The notes: generated by a model not told the origin, from the sequence alone. A DNA stretch of 64,000 nt from Aeropyrum camini SY1 = JCM 12091 (GCF_000591035.1 NC_022521.1:1240001-1304000); one strand, 5' to 3'. Shown: positions 16,210 to 25,600, numbered from the stretch's first letter. A program made the numbers and translations.

Positions 16210-17418
16210 TTGTACCTGACGAGGGAGGAGGAGAGGATACTGGCCGGTGAAGAGGGGGAGGCCAAGGCGAAGGCGCTGGAGGTTATAGTAAAGGTAGGGG
16301 AGGCTGTCGGCGCTGAGAGGCTTATACCTATAAAGCATGCACACGTCTCGGGGGCAAGCTACATGACGATAGGCGACGCTGGGCTCCGCTTCCTATCCAG
16401 GCTAGCCGAGATCGGGGCTAGATTCAGCGTTCCCACCACAGTCAACCCTGTAAGCTATGATGTTGAAGACCCTAGCGCGCTACCCATGGTGCGTCTAAGC
16501 CCCAGGGTTGTGAAGGCCCAGAGCGAGATACTTAGAGCTCTGGAGGCTATGGGTGCGGAGTTGATACTCACGTGCACACCCTACTACACGGAGGTGCCTA
16601 GGAGGGTTGGGCTCAGGGAGGGAGATAGTGTAGCCTGGGGCGAGTCCAGCGCTGTGGCCTACGCCAACAGCGTCCTGGGGATACACACAAACCGTGAAGG
16701 CGGGCCTCTGGCCCTGATGGCTGGCATAGCGGGCAGGACGTACTTCTATGGTGCTCACGACCCCGAGTGGAGGAAGCCTAGGGTGGCATATAGGCTTGAG
16801 ACCCCGAAGGTGCTGGACGAGACTGAAGCGGGGGTGCTTGGGGAGGTTATAGCTGCACAGCATAGGGACGAGCATCCCCCCCTCCTAGACGCCCCCCTGG
16901 GCGGGGAGGCGGCGCTGAAGGAGTTCTCAGCAGCAGTAGGCTCGGCAGGAAGCCTGGCGATGGTTCACATAACCGGCGTGACACCCGGGGACCCGGGGGG
17001 CGCGGTAGAGGAGGTAGTTACCATGGATTACGGCGATCTAGCCAGGAGGATGGAGGAGCTGGCCCCCGGCTTCGAGCCCGACATACTCTACGTCGGCTGT
17101 CCCCACGCCAGCATCGAGGAGCTTAGGAGGCTCTACAGGGCGTTGTCGAACGCTGGGGAGAGGGCCGGTAGGAGGACGGTCGTCTCGGTCTCCAGGAGCC
17201 TATACCTGCAGGCCCTTAGGGAGGGGCTGGTAGAGAGGCTCAGGGGGTTGGGTGTGAGGTTTGTGAGGGACTCCTGCCTTATAGTGAGCCCCTTCAGCAG
17301 CAGCGCTCGGGGAGTTGGGGTGGCTACTAACAGCTACAAGGCGTACTTCTACCTTTCGAGGAAGGGCGTGAAGGTGGGTCTGGCGCCTATAGAGGCCCTC
17401 CCAAAGCTAGTGTCGTAG
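16210..17418 (+). CDS. Aconitase X large subunit, probable phosphomevalonate dehydratase
   Basis: A DUF521/aconitase-X catalytic subunit of 402 residues from the TTG at 16210 (MYLTREEERILAGEEG). A GTG at 16189 is in frame, but the shorter N-terminus matches the family and has ggtggg just upstream. Three cysteines in LTCTPYY, VGCPHAS and DSCLIV are the usual Fe-S cluster ligands, and IKHAHVSG holds substrate-site residues. In A. pernix this complex dehydrates (R)-5-phosphomevalonate to trans-anhydromevalonate 5-phosphate. The small-subunit gene follows 29 bases downstream. The family is clear; the substrate follows from the published A. pernix enzyme and the gene pairing. Confidence 0.9.
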   Translation: MYLTREEERILAGEEGEAKAKALEVIVKVGEAVGAERLIPIKHAHVSGASYMTIGDAGLRFLSRLAEIGARFSVPTTVNPVSYDVEDPSALPMVRLSPRVVKAQSEILRALEAMGAELILTCTPYYTEVPRRVGLREGDSVAWGESSAVAYANSVLGIHTNREGGPLALMAGIAGRTYFYGAHDPEWRKPRVAYRLETPKVLDETEAGVLGEVIAAQHRDEHPPLLDAPLGGEAALKEFSAAVGSAGSLAMVHITGVTPGDPGGAVEEVVTMDYGDLARRMEELAPGFEPDILYVGCPHASIEELRRLYRALSNAGERAGRRTVVSVSRSLYLQALREGLVERLRGLGVRFVRDSCLIVSPFSSSARGVGVATNSYKAYFYLSRKGVKVGLAPIEALPKLVS

Positions 17419-17447
17419 GGTACTCTTACACCTAGGGGTGGCTGTAG

Positions 17448-17846
17448 GTGGAGGTCCTCAGGTTCAGGTCGAGGCCCATAGTCGGGGGGGAGGCTGAGGG
17501 CCCGGCTGTTGTTATAGGTAGCCTAAGCTTCTACGGCGAGGTGGATCCCGAGACCGGGGCTACCAGCTCCGGCAAGAGCCTCGCCGGGAAGGTTGCCGTT
17601 ATCAGGAGGAGCCGGGGGAGCACAGTGGGTAGCTACGTGATCTACGCCCTAAAGGAGAACGGGGTAGCCCCGCTGGCCATACTCATGGAGAAGGCGGAGC
17701 CCATAGTTATAGCGGGCTGCGTGCTAGCAGGCATACCCCTCTACGATGGACTCCCCCCGGAGTTCTTCGAGAGGGTTAGGGACGGGGACAGGTTGAGGGT
17801 TTATAGCGATGGTCTCGTCGAGATCCTAGGGCCCCGGAAGCCCTAG
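17448..17846 (+). CDS. Aconitase X small subunit (DUF126), probable phosphomevalonate dehydratase
   Basis: 132 residues of the swivelling-domain subunit that closes over the aconitase-X active site. The motif RRSRGSTVGSYVIY at 53-66 carries the serine that acts in catalysis in this family, and the N-terminus GEAEGPAVV is typical. GTG start. Together with the preceding gene it forms the heteromeric dehydratase. The 3' end overlaps the convergent thymidylate kinase gene by 21 bases. Confidence 0.9.
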   Translation: MEVLRFRSRPIVGGEAEGPAVVIGSLSFYGEVDPETGATSSGKSLAGKVAVIRRSRGSTVGSYVIYALKENGVAPLAILMEKAEPIVIAGCVLAGIPLYDGLPPEFFERVRDGDRLRVYSDGLVEILGPRKP

Positions 17847-18455
17847 GGCCTCGAAAACCCTGGCAGCTATCTCGCTCTGCACATCCTCAATACTTCTCTC
17901 CACCCCTCCCCTGACCCCTTCAACCCTCACCACCCTAACGCCTCGGCCGCTGGCGAGCCTCAGGACCTCCTCGTACATGGTCTTGACTCGGGATAGGAAG
18001 TCGGGGGTCTCGAAAACCTCCCTCCTCCCGCGGGCTGTTATCCTCCTCATGGCAACCTCGGGCGGAACGTCTATGTACACCAATACCTCAGCCTCAGGCG
18101 CCTTGGAGTTGATCGCGTCAACCCACTCTAGCCCGGAGCTTATGCCCTGGTAGGCTAGGCTGCTGTACTTGTAACGATCCACCACTAGGACCTCAGGCCG
18201 CCCCCCGCATCTTTCGGCCACGCCTAGACGCAGCCCCCAGAGCCTGTCGGCGGCGAACAGCAGGGCCATAACATCGCTGTCAACAGCCCCGCCTGCACCC
18301 CTCAGAAACCCCCTTATCAGCCCGCCGACTGGCCCCTCAGTGGGCTCCTTCCAGAGGCATGACGGGACGCCAGCCTCCACAAGCTTCCCGTGGAGAAGCT
18401 TGGAGTGTGTGGAGACTCCGGAGCCGTCTATTCCTTCAAGGGCTACTATCCTCAT
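17826..18455 (-). CDS. tmk: Thymidylate kinase homologue with altered P-loop
   Basis: 209 residues resembling dTMP kinase: N-terminal ALEGIDGSG loop, substrate motif KEPTEGPVG at 36-44, DRYKYSSLAYQG near 93-104, and the VYIDVPPEVAMRRITARGRR lid region. The Walker A lysine is replaced: the usual GSGKST reads GSGVST, with valine encoded by GTC at residue 14. Other conserved arginines of the lid may compensate, or activity may be reduced. ATG start. It is encoded convergently to the dehydratase small subunit. Confidence 0.82.
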   Translation of the reverse strand: MRIVALEGIDGSGVSTHSKLLHGKLVEAGVPSCLWKEPTEGPVGGLIRGFLRGAGGAVDSDVMALLFAADRLWGLRLGVAERCGGRPEVLVVDRYKYSSLAYQGISSGLEWVDAINSKAPEAEVLVYIDVPPEVAMRRITARGRREVFETPDFLSRVKTMYEEVLRLASGRGVRVVRVEGVRGGVERSIEDVQSEIAARVFEALGLPGP

Positions 18456-18487
18456 GCCCTGCAGCCCCCCGGGTCCATGGCTGGCCG

Positions 18488-19447
18488 CTAAAAGAGGGGG
18501 AGGTCCTCCGGCTTTCTATAGGCTATGGCGTAGGCGCCCATTATACCCTCGTTCTCCCCGAAGCTCGCGTCCACGACGTCTATCTTTGACGAGAATGGTG
18601 AGTAGGCCTCCAGATGCTTCTCTATAAGCGGTTTGAGTAGGCGCCTGTTGTTCAGGTAGACGGAGCCGCCGATAATAACCACGTCCACGTCGTACGCCGC
18701 CTTCGCAGACGCTATACCAGCGGCCGAAGCCCTGGCTACATAGTCTACCACGTGTAGCGCGAAATCGTCGCCCCCAGCGGCCGCGTCAAACACCTCCTTA
18801 GCACTCCCCACTCTACCCTCCAGAGCCGCCCTATAGAGCCTAGTCTCCGCCCCCCTCCAGCCCCTGGCTAGGACCTGGGAGGTCCTGGGTATCCACCTCC
18901 CCCCGGCAATAGCCTCCCAATGCCCTACACCGCCGCAGCCACACCTACCCCCCTCCCACCACATGTCGACAACCATATGACCCACCTCATGCGCGTTGCC
19001 CCGAGACCCGAGCAGGAGTCTCCCGCCTACCACGAAGCCTCCCCCCACGCCCGTGCTCATGGTTATGTAGCCAAGGTCAGGAGTCCCCGCCCTAACGCCC
19101 AGGAGGTATTCGCCCCAGGCGGCTGCAACAGCATCGTTGGCAATAGCCACCCTAGACCTTGGGAAGAGCCGTTTGAGCAGGGTGCTAAGACGTATTATAT
19201 GCGACTTAATGTTAGGGCTGCCAACAATGTAGCCCTTCTGGAGGTCCAGCGGTCCTATGGAGGCGACACCCACACTCCCAACTTCACCCCTCCCGACGGC
19301 TAGCTCCCTGGCCAGGCTGCTGAGAACGCGGGCTAAACCCTCCTCCGTACCGGGGTTGCGCTCCCGCTTAAGACCCTCTATAACACCATCCCTGACAAGA
19401 GCCATCCTAACCCATGTAGCGCCAATATCAACAGCCACGATATCCAA
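18488..19447 (-). CDS. glk: ROK-family ATP-dependent glucokinase/hexokinase
   Basis: The TTG at 19447 gives 319 residues beginning LDIVAVDIGATWVRMALV, the phosphate-1 motif of ROK kinases. An open frame extends to 19663, but that extension overlaps the divergent gene and has no family match. The ROK zinc motif appears as RCGCGGVGHWEA, with His in place of the third Cys of CxCGxxGCxE. The catalytic region VAIANDAVAAAWGEY and SGVGGGFVVGG-type loops are present. A. pernix has a characterised broad-specificity ROK glucokinase that feeds its modified Embden-Meyerhof pathway, and this gene fits it. Confidence 0.88.
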   Translation of the reverse strand: MDIVAVDIGATWVRMALVRDGVIEGLKRERNPGTEEGLARVLSSLARELAVGRGEVGSVGVASIGPLDLQKGYIVGSPNIKSHIIRLSTLLKRLFPRSRVAIANDAVAAAWGEYLLGVRAGTPDLGYITMSTGVGGGFVVGGRLLLGSRGNAHEVGHMVVDMWWEGGRCGCGGVGHWEAIAGGRWIPRTSQVLARGWRGAETRLYRAALEGRVGSAKEVFDAAAGGDDFALHVVDYVARASAAGIASAKAAYDVDVVIIGGSVYLNNRRLLKPLIEKHLEAYSPFSSKIDVVDASFGENEGIMGAYAIAYRKPEDLPLF

Positions 19448-19556
19448 CTCGCAACACCACCCAGGCTTACAGGAGGGGAGATCTTTCGGGAGTAAAACCG
19501 GTTCACCGCCCCCCTGACCGCCACCCCCATCCAGAGTGTATAGTAGGGGGTTTGGG

Positions 19557-21164
19557 ATGTATAGGGACATCCTGTCTAGGGCTGTCGATCGGGTTAGGGA
19601 TGCGCCTATGCACGTGAGGCTGCTCGCCGTAGCTTTCAGCGCGGGTGCACTCGAGGTCCTCACTCTAGGAACCTACAGGCTAGTGCTCGCTTCCTCAGCA
19701 CTGGCTGTTGCAATGGCAGCGGCAAGGCACCGCAGGGGCTTTACTATTGCTGGGGTTCTCGGGGGCTTGTTTCGTGGGGAGGGCGGGGCTGGGGAGGGGC
19801 GTGGGGTTGGGGGGGTTAGGCTTATGGAGGTTAGGATAAGCCGTGGGGGGTTAGAGGCCGCGTCACAGGTCTCCAGGCTGATACTCTCTAGGTCGAGGCA
19901 GTCTGGGTCGGAGTATATTGTGATCTCCTCAGTATACAGGGGCTACTCCCGGGTGGTCGTAGCGGTGGCTAACGACAGCCCTGACGAGCTGAGGGTTGAC
20001 TTCGAGGTTCTCTCCTCCATAATAGCCTCTAGCGTTCCCGGAGTCCAGGTTGCACCCCTGGAAGCTGGAGAGGCAGGGGGCCTGGCCAGGGAGTTCTCGA
20101 GACTCCTGGGTGTTAGAGGCTCTACACCACCGCTAGTGGCCCCGGCCAGCAAGCCGGCAGCCCCACCCTCCCCCGGTGGAGGTTCTCTCCTCAAGATAGG
20201 TGTGAGGCTCGACACCCCAACACCCGAGCCACTATACCTTGACAGGGGCGATATCGAGGGGCATATAGGGGTCTTCGGAAGCACGGGAAGCGGGAAGACT
20301 ACCACGCTCTCCACGATAGCCTGCGGCGCCGCCGATACTGGGCTTCCTGTTGTTGTGGCCGACTGGCACGGGGAGTACCGGAGCATCCTCAAGGGGGCTG
20401 GCTGTAGGCCTAGAGTGATAGACCCGGGGCGAGAAGGCGGTATAAACCCCCTGAGCCTCGACTGGGACTATAGCGTTAAGGCGGCTCTACTGTCGAGCGC
20501 CCTCGGCCTTACGGAGCCACAGCACTACATGCTGCTCAAGATTCTTGAGGAGCGCGAGCCGCGGGGGCTGGCCGAGCTTTACAGCATAATTGAAGCGCTG
20601 GAGGAGAACTCTAGGTGGGATAGAGAGGTTAAGAGGGGGTTGATGCGGAGGCTCGGCCCTCTAGCAAGCCGTGCAGGCCGGAGCCTGGCTGAGGGGGAGG
20701 GGCCCTCCCTGGGGGGCGAGGGGATTTACATAGTGGACACGGGCTCTATAAGGAACGTGCAGCTGAGGAAAACCTATTCCATACTCCTCGCCGCATACCT
20801 CCAGCACAAGGTCCTCAACCGCGATATAGGGCCGCTCATGCTGGTCATAGATGAGGCCCACAACATTTTCGATGGGGAGGAGTCGTTCCCCTCCGTAATG
20901 ATGGCCGAGTCTCGTAAGTTCGGCCTCTACATAGCCCTCGCCACCCAAAACCCCTACCTGCTCCCACTCAGGGCGGTGTCGAACACTAACACAAAGATAA
21001 TCCACTCCCTCAGGTGGTGGAGAGACCTGGAGTCTGTGGCCTCGGCCTTAAGCCTCCCCAGGGAGACAGCAGCCAGGCTACCCCACCTAGGCAGGGGCGA
21101 GGCTGTCGTCTACGCCCCCAGCCTAGGATACCCGGTACTCGCTAAGATAACCCCTCCCAAGTAG
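19557..21164 (+). CDS. Membrane-anchored HerA/VirB4-like ATPase
   Basis: About 535 residues from the ATG at 19557 (gtaggggg upstream as ribosome binding site); a GTG at 19536 is also in frame. Two hydrophobic segments near the N-terminus (LLAVAFSAGALEVL; LVLASSALAVAMAAA) anchor it. A variable domain follows, and then a RecA-like motor: Walker A GSTGSGKTTTL near 245, ADWHGEY, Walker B LMLVIDEAHNIF near 430, and the sensor segment ALATQNPYLLP. The family contains DNA pumps and conjugation-type motors. The usual HerA partners NurA, Mre11 and Rad50 are not adjacent, so a role in transport or DNA import is possible. Confidence 0.8.
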   Translation: MYRDILSRAVDRVRDAPMHVRLLAVAFSAGALEVLTLGTYRLVLASSALAVAMAAARHRRGFTIAGVLGGLFRGEGGAGEGRGVGGVRLMEVRISRGGLEAASQVSRLILSRSRQSGSEYIVISSVYRGYSRVVVAVANDSPDELRVDFEVLSSIIASSVPGVQVAPLEAGEAGGLAREFSRLLGVRGSTPPLVAPASKPAAPPSPGGGSLLKIGVRLDTPTPEPLYLDRGDIEGHIGVFGSTGSGKTTTLSTIACGAADTGLPVVVADWHGEYRSILKGAGCRPRVIDPGREGGINPLSLDWDYSVKAALLSSALGLTEPQHYMLLKILEEREPRGLAELYSIIEALEENSRWDREVKRGLMRRLGPLASRAGRSLAEGEGPSLGGEGIYIVDTGSIRNVQLRKTYSILLAAYLQHKVLNRDIGPLMLVIDEAHNIFDGEESFPSVMMAESRKFGLYIALATQNPYLLPLRAVSNTNTKIIHSLRWWRDLESVASALSLPRETAARLPHLGRGEAVVYAPSLGYPVLAKITPPK

Positions 21165-21716
21165 CTCTGCAACCCTGCTGGCCACCTCCACGCTCTCAAA
21201 CCAGTCGATACTGATACCAGTATCCCACCTCTCGGCCCGGTCGAAAACCTCTCTGGCAACATCCCTCGGGCTCCTGAGACTTGTATCCACCTCGATGGTC
21301 GCACTCTCAAACCCATACTCCACCAGCTCCCATGCTATTTCCCCGAAAGCTTCTGCAACAACATTCTCCACAACCTTACCCCTAGGCCACCCCCTCGCCT
21401 CTAGCCTCTCTTCAAGCAGTAGAGGGTTTGTCCTGAGAAGCACCACTAGCGCCACCTCAAGGCCAAGAGACTCCAGCCAGAGTGAGGGGGTTACCGTTGA
21501 GACGACCCAACACCCGATATCCAGGCTCCTAAGACGGTCGACCGCAGCACTCCACTCAACCATCAAGGTAGCCCTGCCAGTAGGGTCTCTAGAAGTAGCG
21601 CCGAGGGCCTCTAGGAGGGGGGAGGACTCTACAAACCTGCACCCCGTCTCCCTAGCTATGAGACGGCCGACACTAGTCTTACCGGTGCCGGGGGTGCCAG
21701 TAACAAGGATCAGCAA
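21123..21716 (-). CDS. AK6/Fap7-type adenylate kinase-like NTPase
   Basis: 197 residues with P-loop GTPGTGKTS at 7-15 and the lid-like segment RTNPLLLEERLEARGWPRGK, followed by KVVENVVAEAFGE, which is the AK6/Fap7 pattern. These ATPases help assemble the small ribosomal subunit through uS11 in archaea and eukaryotes. The C-terminal 50 residues (FDRAERWDTG onward) are longer than usual. The 3' end overlaps the convergent HerA-like gene by 42 bases. Confidence 0.8.
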   Translation of the reverse strand: MLILVTGTPGTGKTSVGRLIARETGCRFVESSPLLEALGATSRDPTGRATLMVEWSAAVDRLRSLDIGCWVVSTVTPSLWLESLGLEVALVVLLRTNPLLLEERLEARGWPRGKVVENVVAEAFGEIAWELVEYGFESATIEVDTSLRSPRDVAREVFDRAERWDTGISIDWFESVEVASRVAELLGRGYLSEYRVS

Positions 21717-21794
21717 GGAGGCGACGCACCCTACCCCACAACCTAAACATAGATTATAAAGGGGTTGTTTGGCGGGGCGGGAGTGGTTGCGGGG

Positions 21795-23069
21795 TTAGAA
21801 GAGGTCGCTGAAAGTCAGGAACTTCACGTTGGTGGGCTTGTGGGTTATCTTGTTTCCTATCCGGTTGCCTATAATTATGCCGACGCCCTTCTCGGAGGCT
21901 ATGTCGAGGAGCCTCTGGGTTATAATGCCGTCGAACACCACAGCATATATCCTCCCGGGCTCGCTCTTGCTTATATAGTCGTAAAGCTCCCTAACCTTCA
22001 GCCTCTCTATCTCCCTCCACTCCTTATCGTAGACTATAGCCTCCAGCGTGCCTCTGAGCTCCTTAGCCGCCTCTAACACGGCTTTAGGTATGGTAAACTT
22101 GACGGTGGGCGGCCTCTCCTCGGGGGGTTTCTCAGCCTTCTCTTCCCTAGGCTCTGCAACGGGTTTAGCCTCCTTAGCCTCGGCTGCCGCCTCCTCCCCA
22201 GGCTTCATAGCCTCCCCGGCGGGCTTCTCCGGGGCTGCCGCCTCTATTCCCAGCTCCCTGGCAACTATCTCAGCAGGCTTCATCTGGCTGAGAGCCTGGG
22301 CGATCTCCCTCCCCGTGAGGCTCTCTACCTCTCTCCCCTCAGGCGCCCTAGCAACATAGTCCACCTTCATCTGGGGCAGGACGTTCTTCAGTATAAGCTC
22401 CCCTCCCCTATCCCCGTCGACGAAGAGGATAACCTTCTTCTGCTCGGCCAGCCGCCTTATGGTCTCGGGCACCTTCTCCCTGGCGCCGCCGAGGGCTATA
22501 ACGTTGGTGTAACCGTAGCGGAGAAGAGTGTTAACGTCCGACCTCCCCTCGACCACTATTATCGTGTCAGCCTTCTCGACGCCGGGGCCGGCCGGCAGCC
22601 TCTCGGGGCCGTACTCGATGAGCTTCGCCACCTGAGCCTTGGCGTGCTCCTCCTGCAGAACCTCCCTTATCACCTCCCTTATGTCAGGCTCTTTCTCCTT
22701 CATAAGTTTAAGGAGTTCGCGGGCCCTCTGCTTTATCTTCTCCAGCCTCTCCAGCCTGAGGTCCCGTATCTCCTCGATTGTTATCTTAGCCGGGTAGGGG
22801 CCTATCTTGTCTATGGTCTCCAGCATCGCGGCTATTATCGCTGTCTCCACCCTGCTTAGGTTGCTAGGAACCGATATAGTGCCGACCGTCTTAGTCCCCT
22901 GGTACTTAAGCTCTACGTGGATCCTGCCCAGCTTATCCTTATTCTGGAGCTCCTCCAGGCTGAAGTCCGACCCCAGGAGGCTCTCTGTCTGGCCGAATAT
23001 GGCGCCTATTACATCATGCTTCTCAACCCTACCGTCAACTTCCAGCCTAGCCCTGATAAGATACTTCAT
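21795..23069 (-). CDS. dnaG: Archaeal DnaG (Toprim primase-like, exosome-associated)
   Basis: 424 residues from the ATG at 23069 (MKYLIRARLEVDGRVEKHD). An earlier start at 23090 is in frame but adds only 7 residues. The Toprim motifs are clear: IIVVEGRSDVNTLL (catalytic Glu) and ILFVDGDRGGELI (DxD-like). A low-complexity Ala/Glu/Pro/Lys linker then precedes a C-terminal domain ending NVKFLTFSDLF. In Sulfolobus this protein can prime DNA and is also a subunit of the RNA-degrading exosome. It is located directly after a DNA polymerase gene. Confidence 0.93.
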   Translation of the reverse strand: MKYLIRARLEVDGRVEKHDVIGAIFGQTESLLGSDFSLEELQNKDKLGRIHVELKYQGTKTVGTISVPSNLSRVETAIIAAMLETIDKIGPYPAKITIEEIRDLRLERLEKIKQRARELLKLMKEKEPDIREVIREVLQEEHAKAQVAKLIEYGPERLPAGPGVEKADTIIVVEGRSDVNTLLRYGYTNVIALGGAREKVPETIRRLAEQKKVILFVDGDRGGELILKNVLPQMKVDYVARAPEGREVESLTGREIAQALSQMKPAEIVARELGIEAAAPEKPAGEAMKPGEEAAAEAKEAKPVAEPREEKAEKPPEERPPTVKFTIPKAVLEAAKELRGTLEAIVYDKEWREIERLKVRELYDYISKSEPGRIYAVVFDGIITQRLLDIASEKGVGIIIGNRIGNKITHKPTNVKFLTFSDLF

Positions 23070-23188
23070 ATCCACATACACCCCGTTCACGCCACATTAT
23101 CACTTGACTAACTGCAGCACGGCTGCAAGCCGAGGGGTTTAAGCCTCTCTCGGCCTTGCCCGTACTAGATTTCTTTCGCCGAGGGGAA

Positions 23189-25600
23189 TTATTTCCCCCG
23201 TTTCATAAAGTCGAGGAGGGTGCTCTGCCTCCCTCCCCCCTTGAGCCTCTTCTCAGTCACCCCGAAGTACTGCAGTATTCTCAGCGCAGCCGGCACCACC
23301 TGCTTGTCCACGTAGTACTCGACGTCAACTTCATCCTTGCTAGCCATGAAGTAGGGCTTCGCTCTGGTGTAGAGCGGGCCCGAGCCCTTAGTCACCACGT
23401 ACCCTATCTTAGCTCCAGGTTCCACCTTTATGCCGGCCCTCTCCATCAACAGGGCCGCAGTTACGTGGGGCTGCCTGGCCTCGTACATGGATGGAGGCCG
23501 GGTTAGGGTCTTCCAGATGACGAGCTTCCTCAAGTCCACCTGGCCCCTCCTGAGCTTCTCTATAATCCCCCTAACATACTCCACAGCCTCGTCTACGCTA
23601 CCCGTCTTGAGGACTATCTCGGCGACCTTGAACTGTGTCTCCTTCGCTAGCTCGCTCCAGTCGCCTCTAACGGCTTCGAAGCCCACAACGTCTATCTTTC
23701 CGTCTACAGTAAGCCCTACGTACCTCTTCTTAGCCTCGGTGAAGAACACCCGCTTGTAAACCTTATCGACCTTAATATCGAAACCCAGCTCCTCCTCGAC
23801 AAACCTTACCAGCCTGTCCACCTTCTCGGGATCGTTCTTAACGAAGAGGCTGTCAGTATCGCCATATATAACCTCAAGCCCCAGCTCACCAGCCTTCCTA
23901 ATAGCCGTCCTAATGATACTACGGCCCCACGCAGTAACGGCCTCGGCACACTCTCTACAATACCATCTAGCGTGGGGCCATCCCATGTAGCCGTAGCTCG
24001 CGTTGGCGAGGAGCTTTATAGCCTTCTGCCTCTCGTCCAGGAGCTTATACTCGGGACTGTCAGGCGTGTACTTTTTCATCTCACCCCTGATCTGCCTCCT
24101 CCAGCTTAGAAACCTCTCCAGTATCTTCTTGAAGAAGCCTGGCGGTGTCTTCCTGAACTTGTGCCCTACCTCAGGCGCTATGTACACCTCATCCTCGCTG
24201 TACTCCTCCCCAGGCCTGACCAGTGTATCGGGGCCCACGTTGTACTTTACCATTATGTTCGGGTACATGCTCGCGAAGTCTAGCACGGCTATGTTCTCGT
24301 GAACCCCGGGCTTGGGCCTGAGTACTATGGCGCCCGCATATCTGCCCTCGCCCCTCTCAACCCTGTTTGGCACTAGCTCGCCGAGCTTCGCGGCCTCGCG
24401 TATAAGCCTCCACTCCAGCCTAAAGCCAACGCTGGCAGCCATAACCTGGTCAAGGGGGAGTCCAGAGACTTGTGAGAGCTGTGCCCCGAAGGGTAGAAAC
24501 TTCTCCGCTAGACCCATGGTGCTCCTGACATCGTCCCTCAAATACCTCCTGAGTATCTCCCTCTTGGACGGGTCGTCCCAATACTCGCCAATCTGCCACC
24601 ACTCCAGCGTCACCCTCTCTTCCGTCTTCACGACGCCCAGGTAGTCGGCAACCTCCTCGAGAGTCTTAACCTTGACCTCGTGCAGCTCCTCCGCGAAGTC
24701 TAGGAGGTCGACGTTCAGCCTGCCCGAGACGGAGTAGTGTCCGTAGAGGCCAGGCTGAGGCTCCACATTCCTCCTCCCCACAGTTAGCTTCACGCCGAGG
24801 ACCCTAGCCCTCTCAACCAGGTAGGGCCAGTCGAACCTGTTCTGGTTGTAGCCGACTATAATGTCTGGATCGGCCTCTCTAACCCTCTCGACAAACCCTG
24901 TTATAACTCTCCTATCGCTCCTGTCCTCAGCCTCTAGGATCTCAACCTCCCCTCCAGCCTGTTGCAACCCTATCATTATCACAGGATCCTTCTTGGGATC
25001 CGGCGTCCTCATCTTGCTATAGACCTCTATGTCGAACGCTAGAACCCTCAAGCCCTTCAGCGGGTCCTCCTGAACCCTTGACTCGTCCTCACGTATACTC
25101 CCTGAGAGGACGTAGGCCTTGTCTACACTGTACCCGTGTGGGACGGCAGTCTCTCTAGCCTCAGCCACATACCACCTCATAGGGTATAGGTTGAAGTCTA
25201 TGATGAACCTGAGGGCGAATGGTATATCGGCCTCGAGGACATCCCCAACGCCCCCCAGCCTGCGAACAGCCTCTCTATACTCCCTGACACTAGCGGGAAC
25301 CATGGTTGTAACCTTGAGAGCCTCCACCTCCCTACCTATAAACCTCCGCCTAACCCTCTCAACCGAGATTATAGGGCTAGAGGGTTTTGAGAGCCTCCTT
25401 ATCATAGCGGTAAGCTGGTCCAGCCCTACACTGCCGTCCGGCAGAACGTAGAAATAGGGTCTGAACTCGCTGTAGAAAATCACAATCCTAGACCCGTCGG
25501 CCCCCCGCCCCCAGAGAATGATGACGGATGTGGATCCTCTCATCTCGTAGGAAACGTCTAGGAGCTGGAATGAAACAAGCGTCGCTCCAGAACCCGGCAA
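23189..25600 (-). CDS. polB: Family B DNA polymerase with 3'-5' exonuclease
   Basis: 803 residues from a TTG at 25600. The segment FQLLDVSYEM that begins archaeal PolB proteins is at 11-20, so the start must lie upstream of it. Exonuclease motifs are intact: LAFDIEVYS, GYNQNRFDWPYL and YLRDDVRSTM. Polymerase motif A is LDFASMYPNIMVKYNV, motif B is KLLANASYGYMGW and motif C is YGDTDSLFV. A CxxC-like pair (WYCRECAEA) follows motif B. The C-terminus RQSTLLDFMKRGK resembles a PCNA-binding box (QSTLLDFM). A. pernix has two described family B polymerases; this is the shorter type. Confidence 0.95.
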   Translation of the reverse strand: MPGSGATLVSFQLLDVSYEMRGSTSVIILWGRGADGSRIVIFYSEFRPYFYVLPDGSVGLDQLTAMIRRLSKPSSPIISVERVRRRFIGREVEALKVTTMVPASVREYREAVRRLGGVGDVLEADIPFALRFIIDFNLYPMRWYVAEARETAVPHGYSVDKAYVLSGSIREDESRVQEDPLKGLRVLAFDIEVYSKMRTPDPKKDPVIMIGLQQAGGEVEILEAEDRSDRRVITGFVERVREADPDIIVGYNQNRFDWPYLVERARVLGVKLTVGRRNVEPQPGLYGHYSVSGRLNVDLLDFAEELHEVKVKTLEEVADYLGVVKTEERVTLEWWQIGEYWDDPSKREILRRYLRDDVRSTMGLAEKFLPFGAQLSQVSGLPLDQVMAASVGFRLEWRLIREAAKLGELVPNRVERGEGRYAGAIVLRPKPGVHENIAVLDFASMYPNIMVKYNVGPDTLVRPGEEYSEDEVYIAPEVGHKFRKTPPGFFKKILERFLSWRRQIRGEMKKYTPDSPEYKLLDERQKAIKLLANASYGYMGWPHARWYCRECAEAVTAWGRSIIRTAIRKAGELGLEVIYGDTDSLFVKNDPEKVDRLVRFVEEELGFDIKVDKVYKRVFFTEAKKRYVGLTVDGKIDVVGFEAVRGDWSELAKETQFKVAEIVLKTGSVDEAVEYVRGIIEKLRRGQVDLRKLVIWKTLTRPPSMYEARQPHVTAALLMERAGIKVEPGAKIGYVVTKGSGPLYTRAKPYFMASKDEVDVEYYVDKQVVPAALRILQYFGVTEKRLKGGGRQSTLLDFMKRGK

